Under the pieces are notes generated by a model. It was not told where the DNA came from. It was given only the letters and a program-made list of their open reading frames with translations, and did no database searches. Below are positions 26,166 to 34,300 of a stretch of 64,000 nucleotides of DNA, one piece after another. The translations under genes were made by a program, and so were the position numbers. Location: contig JABTUE010000001.1 of NCBI GenBank assembly GCA_015075515.1, forward strand, positions 744,001 to 808,000, written 5' to 3'. Each line of letters starts with the position of its first letter. The first letter of the stretch is position 1. Source of the stretch: Planctomycetota bacterium. GTDB taxonomy: Bacteria; Planctomycetota; UBA8742; UBA2392.

Positions 26166-26672
26166 TCAACGGCGTGCCAGGTCGTCCAGCAGCCGGTCGT
26201 ACTGCTGTTGCAGCCCCGGCGGCAACGGCGTCGTGCCCAGCCGGTTGCCCAGCAGCGCCACGGCTTCGTCGGTTCGGCCCAAGGCTGCGTGGCAGCGGGC
26301 CATTTCAAGCCGGATCCAGGCCAGGTCATCGCCCACGGTCGTTGTCGCGTGGGCGCGTTCCAGCCACGTCAGCGCCTCGTCGTGGCGGTTGATGGCGGCC
26401 AAGGCGTTGCCGAAGCGCCGCGCGCCCAGCGCGTTTTTTGGCCGCGTGCCCCACAGGCTGTCCAGAAAACGACGATCGCGGTCGTCGCCCCCGGCGCCCT
26501 GGCGCGCCGCAGCCTGCCCCGTTTCATCGCCGGCCGAAGACATACGGTCATACAGGGCGGTCAGTTCGGCCTGGCGCCCGGCCGGCGGCGGAAGCAGCTC
26601 GTCCGGCGGCGCCTGGGTGGAAACGCAGGCCGCCAGCAGCAGGCACAGGGTGGTCAACGCAACGCAACGCAT
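26166..26672 (-). CDS. Small TPR-like lipoprotein
   Basis: A 168-residue lipoprotein (MRCVALTTLCLLLAACVST, lipobox LAAC, Cys16). The mature part is helical; GNALAAINRHDEALTWLERAHATT and LAWIRLEMARCHAALGRTDEAVALLGNRLG form two TPR-like units near the C terminus. No function is known. It sits 31 bases before nadC on the same strand, perhaps as one transcript, although the roles look unrelated. Confidence 0.75.
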   Translation of the reverse strand: MRCVALTTLCLLLAACVSTQAPPDELLPPPAGRQAELTALYDRMSSAGDETGQAAARQGAGGDDRDRRFLDSLWGTRPKNALGARRFGNALAAINRHDEALTWLERAHATTTVGDDLAWIRLEMARCHAALGRTDEAVALLGNRLGTTPLPPGLQQQYDRLLDDLARR

Positions 26673-26737
26673 AGACGGGTGTTATACGAACCGGGCCTCG
26701 GCCGCGCCGGAAAGAAGTGGCTGGTGCGGGCCAGGGT

Positions 26738-26799
26738 TTCAGGTCAGGAGTTTGGATCCAGGTTCCCGATCCGATCCTGTTCCGAGGTCCTGACCTGAA
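26738..26799. repeat. Inverted repeat between hypothetical genes
   Basis: A perfect 12-bp inverted repeat (26738-26749 with 26788-26799) enclosing 38 bases that contain a second GGATC/GATCC pairing. It lies 13 bases after the stop of the minus-strand gene 26812-27720. On the minus strand there is no T-tract; on the plus strand a T-rich run follows. It could be a terminator or mRNA-end structure. Confidence 0.5.
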
Positions 26800-26811
26800 G
26801 CCTTGACCTTT

Positions 26812-27720
26812 TCATTCCCCCTGTCGCTTCAGCTTCCAGAAATAGGCCCAGCGGCAGTAATCATCGAACTGGCCCAGGTCCTCAAACAGGTATTCGCCGG
26901 AATCCGCCCCGGCGGCCAGCGCGATCGTCGTGCCCGAAAGTCCGGCACTGTCGGCCTGGGCCGAAAGCGCCTTGACCGTCAGGTGCAGAATCCGCGCCAG
27001 ACTGGGGCCGCGCGCCAGCCCCTGGACGCGCGAACGTTCTGTCAGGCGAAGCCGTTCCATCGGCCGCTGAAAGATCACATCTACCACTGTGCCGATGTGC
27101 CCAAAGCCGTCCAGCGCCTGCGGCGCCTGGGGCTTGCCGCCGGTCAGCGCGACCTGCAGCGCCTGGCCGATATCGGCCTCGCCGCGGGCGATTTCTTTGC
27201 CCAGCGGAAACACGCGCGTGCGCGCGCGATCCAGCGCGTGCTGGGCCAGCGCGGCGCGGTCGTTGGCTTCTTCCAGCGCGGCTTTGTCCATGCGGTCCAC
27301 GATGCCCGCGGCCTGCTGGGCCGGGTCAAGCAGGATGCCGGCGCAGACCAGCGCCAGGTGGTTCCAGTCCCACAGGTTCGGAAAGCCGGCACCCTGTACG
27401 GAGGGCGTGCCGAAGCCGGTGCCGTCAATGGTGGCCAGCGAAACGTTGACGGCGCGCGGCAGCACCGGCAGTTGCGCGTCCGGCAGGGCCAGCGCCTCGA
27501 CCTGGCGCGTTCGCAGCAATGCCACAAGCGACTCGGCCGCGTCCTGCGAGGCGCCCTCAACCAGAATGCCGCGCTGGTAACGGCACACGCGCACCGCATC
27601 GCCGCGCGGCACCCGCAGCGCCGCGGCAATGTCCGGCGCCAGCAGGCCCGGATCCAGCCATTCCGTGCGCGCCAGAACCACACACCAGCGCCCCGGCTCC
27701 CTGGACAGCCGTACAGCCAT
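26812..27720 (-). CDS. Hypothetical protein, 302 residues
   Basis: An unrecognised cytoplasmic protein. Residues 1-95 look like a small alpha/beta domain (WCVVLARTEWLDPGLLAPDIAAALRVPRGDAVRVCRYQRGILVEG). The middle has NLWDWNHLALVCAGILLDP and a long helix (MDKAALEEANDRAALAQHALDRARTRVF). The C terminus is QFDDYCRWAYFWKLKRQGE. No signal peptide or catalytic motif was recognised. ATG 27720 is preferred; an in-frame GTG at 27729 adds three residues. A candidate 61-codon gene ends 33 bases upstream. Confidence 0.65.
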   Translation of the reverse strand: MAVRLSREPGRWCVVLARTEWLDPGLLAPDIAAALRVPRGDAVRVCRYQRGILVEGASQDAAESLVALLRTRQVEALALPDAQLPVLPRAVNVSLATIDGTGFGTPSVQGAGFPNLWDWNHLALVCAGILLDPAQQAAGIVDRMDKAALEEANDRAALAQHALDRARTRVFPLGKEIARGEADIGQALQVALTGGKPQAPQALDGFGHIGTVVDVIFQRPMERLRLTERSRVQGLARGPSLARILHLTVKALSAQADSAGLSGTTIALAAGADSGEYLFEDLGQFDDYCRWAYFWKLKRQGE

Positions 27721-27753
27721 GAACGCCACTGTAACGGTAATTCCGGCGCCGGC

Positions 27754-27939
27754 TCAAGGCCTGCCGGTGAGGTTGCACACGGACAGGGCCATGTCTTGGG
27801 CGGCCAGCCGCGGGGGGCCGCCCGGCGGCCGCCGCACCGGCCGCGTGTCGCGCCTTGGCGCGGGCTCCAGCGGCGCCGGCAGTGTTTCCAAGGGGCGGGC
27901 GGCGCGAACTTCGAGACGACCGGGGGCAAGCATCGGCAT
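27754..27939 (-). CDS. Possible small protein, 61 residues
   Basis: A short frame (starts MPMLAPGRLEV, ends MALSVCNLTGRP) with G/C in most third codon positions, as expected for genes here. It is Pro/Arg-rich with a single Cys seven residues from the end. It ends 33 bases before the following hypothetical gene and begins 20 bases after a strong hairpin. No ribosome site or family is evident, so it may be a chance frame. Confidence 0.3.
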   Translation of the reverse strand: MPMLAPGRLEVRAARPLETLPAPLEPAPRRDTRPVRRPPGGPPRLAAQDMALSVCNLTGRP

Positions 27940-28283
27940 GTTGGTTCTCGGATTGATGGAAGGGGGCGGTCTGGAGTCCGCCCCCTTCACGTCGCCGCCT
28001 TGTCACGGGCGCGGTGTCCGGGGCTCGTGGGCACAGTGGGCCCGGGCGTGTGCGAGGCGCCCGGATTGCCTGTGCAGCCGCAGGACACCGCCTCCCATAC
28101 CCGTGGCTGGGGCGGCGGGGCAAAGGCTGATCCGGGGGCTGCGCTTGCGGGCCACGGACCAGCCTTCGCCTGGCCGGGAAGCCTTGCCGTGCTCGGCGCG
28201 GCCTCCCCTGACGCGGGTAACTGTATCCGGCGCCGGAAAGATTCCCTAGAATGTTCGGGCTTCACTTTCCCGGAACCGGAAAC
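27940..28283. other. Gene-poor interval with hairpin 27959-27988
   Basis: About 340 bases without a convincing gene. It holds a perfect 11-bp hairpin (27959-27969 with 27978-27988, loop TCTGGAGT) and a very GC-rich stretch to 28250. A 101-codon minus-strand frame ends immediately at the hairpin, but its composition is not protein-like. The right end must carry the promoter of the regulator at 28284. No known RNA motif was seen. Confidence 0.5.
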
Positions 28284-29783
28284 ATGGCACAACGCGACGG
28301 CAAGACTCCTTCCGGCGGCGGAAACGACCTGTCGGCCCGCATTTCAAGCCTGTGCCGGCAATTCAGCCTGTCCGAAGTCGCGCGCCGCAGCGGCACCCCG
28401 ATTTCCAGCGTGCACCGCTATGTCGGCGGCGCGCGCGTGCCCGCCGAATTCTGCGCCGCGCTGGTGCAGGGGCTGGGGGTCAACCCGGCCTGGCTGCTGC
28501 TGGGTGAAGGCGCGCCGATGCTGGCCGACGTGCCCCAGCGCACGGCCAAAGTTGCCGGCGGCATGCTGGAAATCGTCGAGGCCATGAACGCCGTGGCGCA
28601 CATGCGCCTGGGGTCATTGACCGGCAAGGAAAACCGCAAAGTGCTGCGCGAGCTTGACGACGCGATGAAGCGCCACGAAAGCCTGCGCGGCAAACTGAAC
28701 GAAAACGTTGTGCCGGTGATCAACGAACTGCTGCAGGGCGTGGCCACGGCACTGGAGCGCCGCGAAATCACCCGCGCCGCCGAACTGCATGCCGCGCTGG
28801 CGCAGCTTATGCGCTTTTGCGACGACCCCGGCCTGCGCGTGAAGTTCGAAAACCAGAACGCGGCGCTCAACTACGCCGCCGGCCGCCGCCGCGAGGCCGC
28901 CGAAATCCAGCGCCGCAACTTCATGGCACTGCTGGGCGATGCCCGCGCCAGCACCGACGAAATTCTGCGCCAGGCCCACAATCTGGCGGCGTCATTGGCC
29001 GGCATCGGCATGAACGCTGACGCCACCGCCACGGCGCGCGCGGCACTGGACCTGGTGGAGCCGCGCCGCGAACGCCCCCCGATGTGGTTTGTGCTGCAGG
29101 GGCTGCTGGGGCTGATGGAACTCGAGTTCGGCAACCCCGCCGCCGGCCTGCCGCGCATGGCCCGCGCCATGGCCGAGTTCAAGCTGCCCCAGCAGGCACC
29201 GCTGGCGTCATTGCTGCGCATGGCCGCGGGCTTTGTGGGCGTGGGCATGAACGTGAGGGCGATTCTGGCCCAGGAACCCCTGCGACCGGCCTGCCTGACA
29301 GGGCTATTGCAGTACGCGCTGTGGGAGGAAACCCGGCCCGCGCTGGAGGCCATGCTCAAGGCCGGCAAGGCCCTGGGGCCTGAACCCTGGCGTAACAGTC
29401 ACCTGAATGGCGAACAGGTCGAGATCCTGGCCGGACTGATGAAGCGCAAACGCAAGGGCGCGCCGCCTTCGCCGTCGCCCGAGGCACAGGCGCGCTGCCG
29501 GGCGATGGTGGGTTCGGGCGAGTTCCTGCTGGAGGTATATCTGGCCCAGCGCGAGTGGCTGGCCGGCCGCCCCGAGGAATCCCTGCGCGCGACGCTGGCC
29601 GCCCAGCGCGTGCTGGACAACGACCCGCCCAGCGTGGGGCACGAAGTAATCGCCCTGGCCATGCACCACCGCAACTGGCTGCGTGTCCAGCCGCAGGGCG
29701 AGCCTGCGGGAAAAGCCCGGGCGTTCTTCACCGAAATGAAAGCCAGGGGCTTTGCCTGCTTTGCTGGCTATCCGGCGGAATAA
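28284..29783 (+). CDS. XRE-type HTH regulator with long helical C-terminal domain
   Basis: A 499-residue cytoplasmic protein. Residues ~15-75 form a lambda-repressor-like HTH (LCRQFSLSEVARRSGTPISSVHRYVGGARVPAEFCAALVQGLGVNPAWLLLGEG); the NPAWLLLG phrase is characteristic of XRE regulators. The rest is all-helical and TPR-like (LERREITRAAELHAALAQLMRFC, AHNLAASLAGIGMNADATATARAALDL), suggesting a peptide- or protein-binding sensor as in RRNPP-type regulators. Target genes are unknown; no operon partner is present on this strand. ATG 28284 puts the HTH near the N terminus. A canonical terminator follows at 29790. Confidence 0.8.
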   Translation: MAQRDGKTPSGGGNDLSARISSLCRQFSLSEVARRSGTPISSVHRYVGGARVPAEFCAALVQGLGVNPAWLLLGEGAPMLADVPQRTAKVAGGMLEIVEAMNAVAHMRLGSLTGKENRKVLRELDDAMKRHESLRGKLNENVVPVINELLQGVATALERREITRAAELHAALAQLMRFCDDPGLRVKFENQNAALNYAAGRRREAAEIQRRNFMALLGDARASTDEILRQAHNLAASLAGIGMNADATATARAALDLVEPRRERPPMWFVLQGLLGLMELEFGNPAAGLPRMARAMAEFKLPQQAPLASLLRMAAGFVGVGMNVRAILAQEPLRPACLTGLLQYALWEETRPALEAMLKAGKALGPEPWRNSHLNGEQVEILAGLMKRKRKGAPPSPSPEAQARCRAMVGSGEFLLEVYLAQREWLAGRPEESLRATLAAQRVLDNDPPSVGHEVIALAMHHRNWLRVQPQGEPAGKARAFFTEMKARGFACFAGYPAE

Positions 29784-29789
29784 CCGCCG

Positions 29790-29824
29790 TGCCGGCGAAC
29801 CCCGGCAAATTTTTCAGTTTTTTT
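29790..29824 (+). terminator. Rho-independent terminator of the XRE gene
   Basis: Six-bp stem TGCCGG/CCGGCA (29790-29795 with 29802-29807), followed by AATTTTTCAGTTTTTTT. It isolates the regulator from the arsenic operon. Confidence 0.8.
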
Positions 29825-29825
29825 G

Positions 29826-29862
29826 GGACACGTATATGCGCTTATGCGGTTATAAGGGTGCC
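29826..29862 (+). promoter_or_regulatory. arsR promoter/operator region, possibly leaderless
   Basis: TATAAG at 29851-29856 is a good -10 element ending only 6 bases before the arsR ATG, so transcription would begin at or next to the start codon and the mRNA would be leaderless. No ribosome site precedes the ATG. The stretch just upstream contains the paired ATGCG repeats (TATATGCGCTTATGCGGTTA), the kind of short repeated/dyad element ArsR proteins bind, so autorepression is likely. No clear -35 is present at 17 bases. Confidence 0.5.
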
Positions 29863-30243
29863 ATGCGAGAAACCGCCGACATCTTCAAGGCATTGTCCGA
29901 CGAAACACGTCTGCAGATCCTTGCCCTGCTGCTGCGCCACGGCGAGCTTTGCGTCTGCGATATCGAGAGCGCTCTTGATACCACGCAAAGCAAGACCAGC
30001 CGGCACCTGCGCTATCTTCTGCATGCTGGCCTCGTTCAGGACCGCCGCGTCGGTGTCTGGGTTCATTATCGCGTGGCGGGCGGACAGGACGGCCCGCAGA
30101 AACAGATCCTGAGTCTTCTCAAACGCCTGCTTGTGCCCGAACAGAACGCCGAACTTGCCCGTATCGAAGCCCGCCTGCAGCAGTCCTGCTGCGAAGGCGG
30201 CGTGTGCAAACCGGCCTCCGAACGCGCGTTGGCGGCAAGGTAA
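29863..30243 (+). CDS. arsR: Arsenic-responsive ArsR repressor
   Basis: A 126-residue winged-helix repressor of the ArsR/SmtB family. The DNA-binding region holds FKALSDETRLQILALLLRHGELCVCDIESALDTTQSKTSRHLRYLLHAGLVQDRRVGVWVHYR. Cys30 and Cys32 in ELCVCD are the classic As(III)/Sb(III)-sensing pair. The C-terminal tail adds Cys109, Cys110 and Cys115 (QSCCEGGVC), which may contribute to metalloid binding. ATG 29863 is used because it begins the family; the longer frame from 29752 overlaps a terminator. It is first in arsR-arsI-aqp-arsC, with 6 bases to the next gene. Confidence 0.93.
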   Translation: MRETADIFKALSDETRLQILALLLRHGELCVCDIESALDTTQSKTSRHLRYLLHAGLVQDRRVGVWVHYRVAGGQDGPQKQILSLLKRLLVPEQNAELARIEARLQQSCCEGGVCKPASERALAAR

Positions 30244-30249
30244 GGAACC

Positions 30250-30801
30250 ATGAAAACCCGCGTCCACATCGGCATCAGCGTCAGCAACCTGGAAGCCAGC
30301 AAGCAGTTCTACCGTGACCTGTTCGGCGTTGAGCCCAGCAAGGTCCGCGACGACTACGCCAACTGGCGGCTTGACACCCCCGCGATTCACCTGGCCTTGA
30401 CCCACGACCCAAAGGTCAGGCGCGCCCAGCCCCATGAACGCCACTACGGCATCGAGCTGTTTGACATGAACGAGCTCAACACCTGGCAGACCCGCCTGCA
30501 GAAGCTGGGCATGCCGCTGAAGATCGAGGAACAGGTCACCTGCTGCTACGCCGTGGGCAACAAGTTCTGGGCCCAGGATCCCGACGGCAACGACTGGGAA
30601 TTCTGGGTGCGCACCAGCGAAGCCGCATCCATGCATGCCGGCGCCGAAGACGGCCAGTGCTGCACGCCCGCCGGCAAGGCCGAAGCCGCGGCTATGGGCG
30701 CATTGCCCGGCGCCAAGGCCAAAGAGGGCGCATGCTGCACGCCGGCCACGGTCGAAGCCAAGACCGGGGCTGTGTCGGGATCAGGCGGCTGCTGCGCATG
30801 A
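30250..30801 (+). CDS. arsI: ArsI/CadI-type C-As lyase with Cys-pair tail
   Basis: A 183-residue vicinal-oxygen-chelate (glyoxalase-fold) protein. Residues 1-125 match ArsI/CadI, the dioxygenase that breaks the C-As bond of methylarsenite and aromatic arsenicals. Metal ligands expected from the family are His6 (RVHIGI), His65 (ERHYGIE) and Glu117 (NDWEFW). The arsenic-binding vicinal pair is Cys98-Cys99 (VTCCYAVGNKFW). Unusually, ~60 extra C-terminal residues carry three more Cys-Cys pairs (137-138, 162-163, 181-182) separated by Ala/Gly/Lys linkers. ATGA overlap joins it to the aquaporin gene. Without the tail the family is ~120-165 residues. Confidence 0.85.
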   Translation: MKTRVHIGISVSNLEASKQFYRDLFGVEPSKVRDDYANWRLDTPAIHLALTHDPKVRRAQPHERHYGIELFDMNELNTWQTRLQKLGMPLKIEEQVTCCYAVGNKFWAQDPDGNDWEFWVRTSEAASMHAGAEDGQCCTPAGKAEAAAMGALPGAKAKEGACCTPATVEAKTGAVSGSGGCCA

Positions 30802-31463
30802 CGTTGGCCCCCAAACTGGCCGCGGAAGCCTTCGGCACGTTCGCGCTGGTGTTCGCGGGCACGGGGGCGATTGTCATCAACCACGTTTCGGGCGGCGCCG
30901 TCAGCCATGTCGGCGTCGCCCTGACGTTCGGCCTGGTGGTGATGGCCATGATCTATGCTGTGGGTGCCGTCAGCGGGGCGCACCTGAACCCGGCCGTTAC
31001 GCTGGCATTCTGCGCCGCCGGGCGCTTTCCCGCGCGGCAGATAGTGCCCTACGCGGCGGCACAGGTCGCGGGGGCGTTTGCCGCCAGCGGTCTGGTGCTT
31101 GCCCTGTTCGGCAACGAGGCCAATCTGGGGGCGACGCTGCCGTCGGGCGGGGTGTGGCAGAGCTTTGCACTTGAGGTCGCCCTGGCACTGATCCTGATGC
31201 TGGTGATTCTGCGCGTCAGCACCGGATCACGCGAACAGGGCGTGACGGCAGCGCTGGCCGTGGGCGGCGTGGTCGCCCTGGAAGCCCTGTTTGCCGGGCC
31301 GATCTGCGGCGCCAGCATGAACCCGGCGCGCTCGCTGGCCCCGGCGGTGTGCAGCGGCAGCCTGCGGCACCTGTGGGCCTATCTGGCGGCACCGGCGTTG
31401 GGGGCTCTGGCCGCGGTGCCGCTGGCGGCGGTGATGCGCCACCACGAAGGAGCCGCCGCGTGA
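30798..31463 (+). CDS. aqpS: MIP-family channel in arsenic operon (AqpS-like)
   Basis: A 221-residue major-intrinsic-protein channel with six helices and two half-helix loops: SGAHLNPAVT (NPA at 64-66) and GASMNPARS (NPA at 175-177). Its start codon ATG overlaps the arsI stop (ATGA). In Sinorhizobium, AqpS in an ars operon lets As(III) leave the cell by downhill flow after ArsC reduces arsenate; the same role is inferred here, since no ArsB or Acr3 pump is present. The neighbouring Leu/Val after NPA and Arg of NPARS fit the selectivity filter. A plain water/glycerol channel remains possible. Confidence 0.85.
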   Translation: MTLAPKLAAEAFGTFALVFAGTGAIVINHVSGGAVSHVGVALTFGLVVMAMIYAVGAVSGAHLNPAVTLAFCAAGRFPARQIVPYAAAQVAGAFAASGLVLALFGNEANLGATLPSGGVWQSFALEVALALILMLVILRVSTGSREQGVTAALAVGGVVALEALFAGPICGASMNPARSLAPAVCSGSLRHLWAYLAAPALGALAAVPLAAVMRHHEGAAA

Positions 31464-31891
31464 ACTGGCAGGACGACATCCGCGCCCTGCGCGAACTGCG
31501 CCCCCGGCACATCCTGTTTCTGTGCGTCCAGAACAGCGCGCGCAGCCAGATGGCCGAAGGCATCGCCCGTTACCTTGCCCCGCCCGGCATCACCATCAGC
31601 AGCGCCGGCAGCAGCCCCGCGTTTGTGCGGCCGCAGGCGATCGAAGTCCTGCGCGAACTCGGCATGGACATCACCGGCCAGACCAGCAAGGCCGTGGCCG
31701 ACCTTGACATGTCAACGATTGACGCCGTGATCACCCTGTGCGCCGAAGAAGTCTGCCCGATGTTCCCGCGCCCGGTGGCAAAGTTCCACTGGGGCCTGCC
31801 CGACCCGGCCAGAGCCGAAGGCGACAAGCTGGCGGCCTTTCGCGAAGTCCGCGACGAGCTGGTAGCGCGAATCAAGGCGTTGTTTGCGTAG
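31460..31891 (+). CDS. arsC: Arsenate reductase, low-molecular-weight phosphatase type
   Basis: A 143-residue LMW-PTP-fold arsenate reductase that converts arsenate to arsenite. The phosphate-binding loop CVQNSAR (Cys22 to Arg28) and the general acid Asp in LPDPAR (Asp115) are present, and Cys94 and Cys99 (CAEEVC) are positioned to shuttle the disulphide as in the thioredoxin-linked family. GTG 31460 overlaps the channel stop by 4 bases (GTGA), so translation is coupled. It ends the operon. Together the genes would reduce arsenate, cleave organoarsenicals and release arsenite through the channel. Confidence 0.92.
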   Translation: MNWQDDIRALRELRPRHILFLCVQNSARSQMAEGIARYLAPPGITISSAGSSPAFVRPQAIEVLRELGMDITGQTSKAVADLDMSTIDAVITLCAEEVCPMFPRPVAKFHWGLPDPARAEGDKLAAFREVRDELVARIKALFA

Positions 31892-31923
31892 CTGGGCAGC
31901 GCGGGCTTCCGCCCTGTCCCGCG

Positions 31924-33099
<1,176 letters not shown>

Positions 33100-33225
33100 G
33101 GCGGCTCCTGTCACGGGTACTGTCCTGCGCTGCTGGCCGACTGTCAACCGCGCCAGTCAGAACAGCGGAGCGGGCGCTTCCCTTCCTTGACGCTTGGGCC
33201 TCAACTGATACCTTCACGCGCCGCT

Positions 33226-33301
33226 GGTCAGGTAGCTCAGTTGGTAGAGCAAAGCACTGAAAATGCTTGGGTCGCCGGTTCAAGTCCGGCCCTGACCACC
33301 A
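33226..33301 (+). tRNA. tRNA-Phe (GAA)
   Basis: A complete cloverleaf: acceptor GGTCAGG pairing with CCTGACC, D arm GCTCAGTTGGTAGAGC, anticodon stem AAGCA/TGCTT with loop CTGAAAA (anticodon GAA), and T arm GCCGG-TTCAAGT-CCGGC. Discriminator A at 33298 is followed by encoded CCA (33299-33301). Its 3' portion and terminator are duplicated downstream. Confidence 0.97.
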
Positions 33302-33395
33302 GGGTTTTTCGCCCCGGGCCGAAGGCTCGGGGCGATGCTCTTTTTTCGCGCCGACCCGCCCGGCACTGCGCGCCTCACGCTTCGCTTACGCCCGC
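33277..33395 (+). repeat. Direct repeat copy 1: tRNA-Phe 3' end, terminator and flank
   Basis: From the T loop of tRNA-Phe (GGTTCAAGT) through CCA, then a hairpin (33309-33320 with 33324-33335, 12 bp, one wobble) with a T-run at 33341-33346, and a 56-base GC-rich flank ending ACGCCCGC. The same series recurs at 33445-33562. This copy terminates the tRNA transcript. Confidence 0.9.
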
Positions 33396-33417
33396 CTGTG
33401 GGCGGGCTGCTTCGCTT

Positions 33418-33444
33418 TCCAAACAGCCCACCGGGCTGTTTGGA
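33418..33444. repeat. 12-bp hairpin at the repeat junction
   Basis: A perfect inverted repeat TCCAAACAGCCC / GGGCTGTTTGGA (33418-33429 with 33433-33444) with a 3-base loop. Its right arm ends exactly where the second tRNA-3'-end copy begins, replacing the missing 5' part of the tRNA. Confidence 0.9.
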
Positions 33445-33562
33445 GGTTCAAGTCCGGCCCTGACCACCACGAATTTTCGCCCCGGGCCAAAGCTCGGGGC
33501 GATATTCTTTTTTCGCGCCGACCCGCCCGGCGCTGCGCGCCTCACGCTTCGCTTACGCCCGC
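33445..33562 (+). repeat. Direct repeat copy 2: truncated tRNA-Phe 3' end plus terminator
   Basis: The 25 bases at 33445-33469 are identical to the tRNA-Phe 3' end (T loop to CCA) but lack the rest of a tRNA. A second terminator hairpin follows (33477-33487 with 33492-33502) with its T-run, then the 56-base flank identical to copy 1 except for one A/G change. It is not a functional tRNA. Confidence 0.9.
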
Positions 33563-33631
33563 AACATTGCGGTGCCTGTCCGCCTGTGCCATGATTGGCC
33601 TTCCCGAATCTTCCCCCGGCACTGGGTGCCC

Positions 33632-34300
33632 ATGCTTGCGCGACTTCTGACCGGTCTTCTGCTTGTTGTCCTGACGGCCTGCACTTCCGGGCCCGGCGCC
33701 GCAAACGACACCGGCAGGACAAACCCCGAACCGGAAGACGACTTTGCCAAAGTCGAGCGCGAGGCCCTGGCCCGCATCGGCGACGTGCGCGTCTATTACT
33801 TTGTGAAGGAAGGCCTCAAGCCGTCGGCACGCGAACCGGGCCGCATGGTGCTTCAGCCCAAGCAGCTTCATGTGCTGGTCAACAAGGGCCACTCATTCTA
33901 CGCCGGCATGCCCGACTACGAAATGCCGCCCGAGCAGCAGTATCTGACCAGCGCCGACATGCACGACCTGCTGGTGATCCTGCGCGACCAGATGGGGTTC
34001 TTTGCGCGCGGCGCGGCGATCAATATCAAGGGTGACGACCCGATCAAACGCGCCAACAGCGAAGAAGCCACCGACCGCATGATTGCCGTCGAGCAGATCA
34101 AGGACGGCAAGATCAACACCAGCTACTTCGCGCGGCGCCTGCGTGAAGATTCGATTGACGCGGCCCGTGCCAAGAAATTCAACGAATGCCAGGCTGTGGT
34201 GCTGCAGGCCGTGGCCAACGCCCAGCCGCGCGGCCGGATCGGCGAAGGCTCGGGTGACGGCACGCGCATTCTGCCGGGCACGCGCCCGCGCGGGAATTAG
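33632..34300 (+). CDS. Hypothetical lipoprotein
   Basis: A 222-residue lipoprotein (MLARLLTGLLLVVLTACTSG, lipobox LTAC with Cys17). The mature part is mixed alpha/beta with VRVYYFVKEGLKPSAREPGRMVLQPKQLHVLVNKGHSFYAGMPDYEMPP and TSADMHDLLVILRDQMGFFARGAAINI. It ends in a Gly/Arg-rich disordered tail. No family was recognised. ATG 33632 is picked since the signal starts there. Its stop overlaps the convergent peptidase gene by 4 bases. Confidence 0.75.
   Translation: MLARLLTGLLLVVLTACTSGPGAANDTGRTNPEPEDDFAKVEREALARIGDVRVYYFVKEGLKPSAREPGRMVLQPKQLHVLVNKGHSFYAGMPDYEMPPEQQYLTSADMHDLLVILRDQMGFFARGAAINIKGDDPIKRANSEEATDRMIAVEQIKDGKINTSYFARRLREDSIDAARAKKFNECQAVVLQAVANAQPRGRIGEGSGDGTRILPGTRPRGN

Noticed and set aside
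27987..28292. 101-codon minus-strand frame ending at a hairpin
   Set aside because: No ribosome site, no family, overlaps the start of the HTH gene; the hairpin position may be chance.
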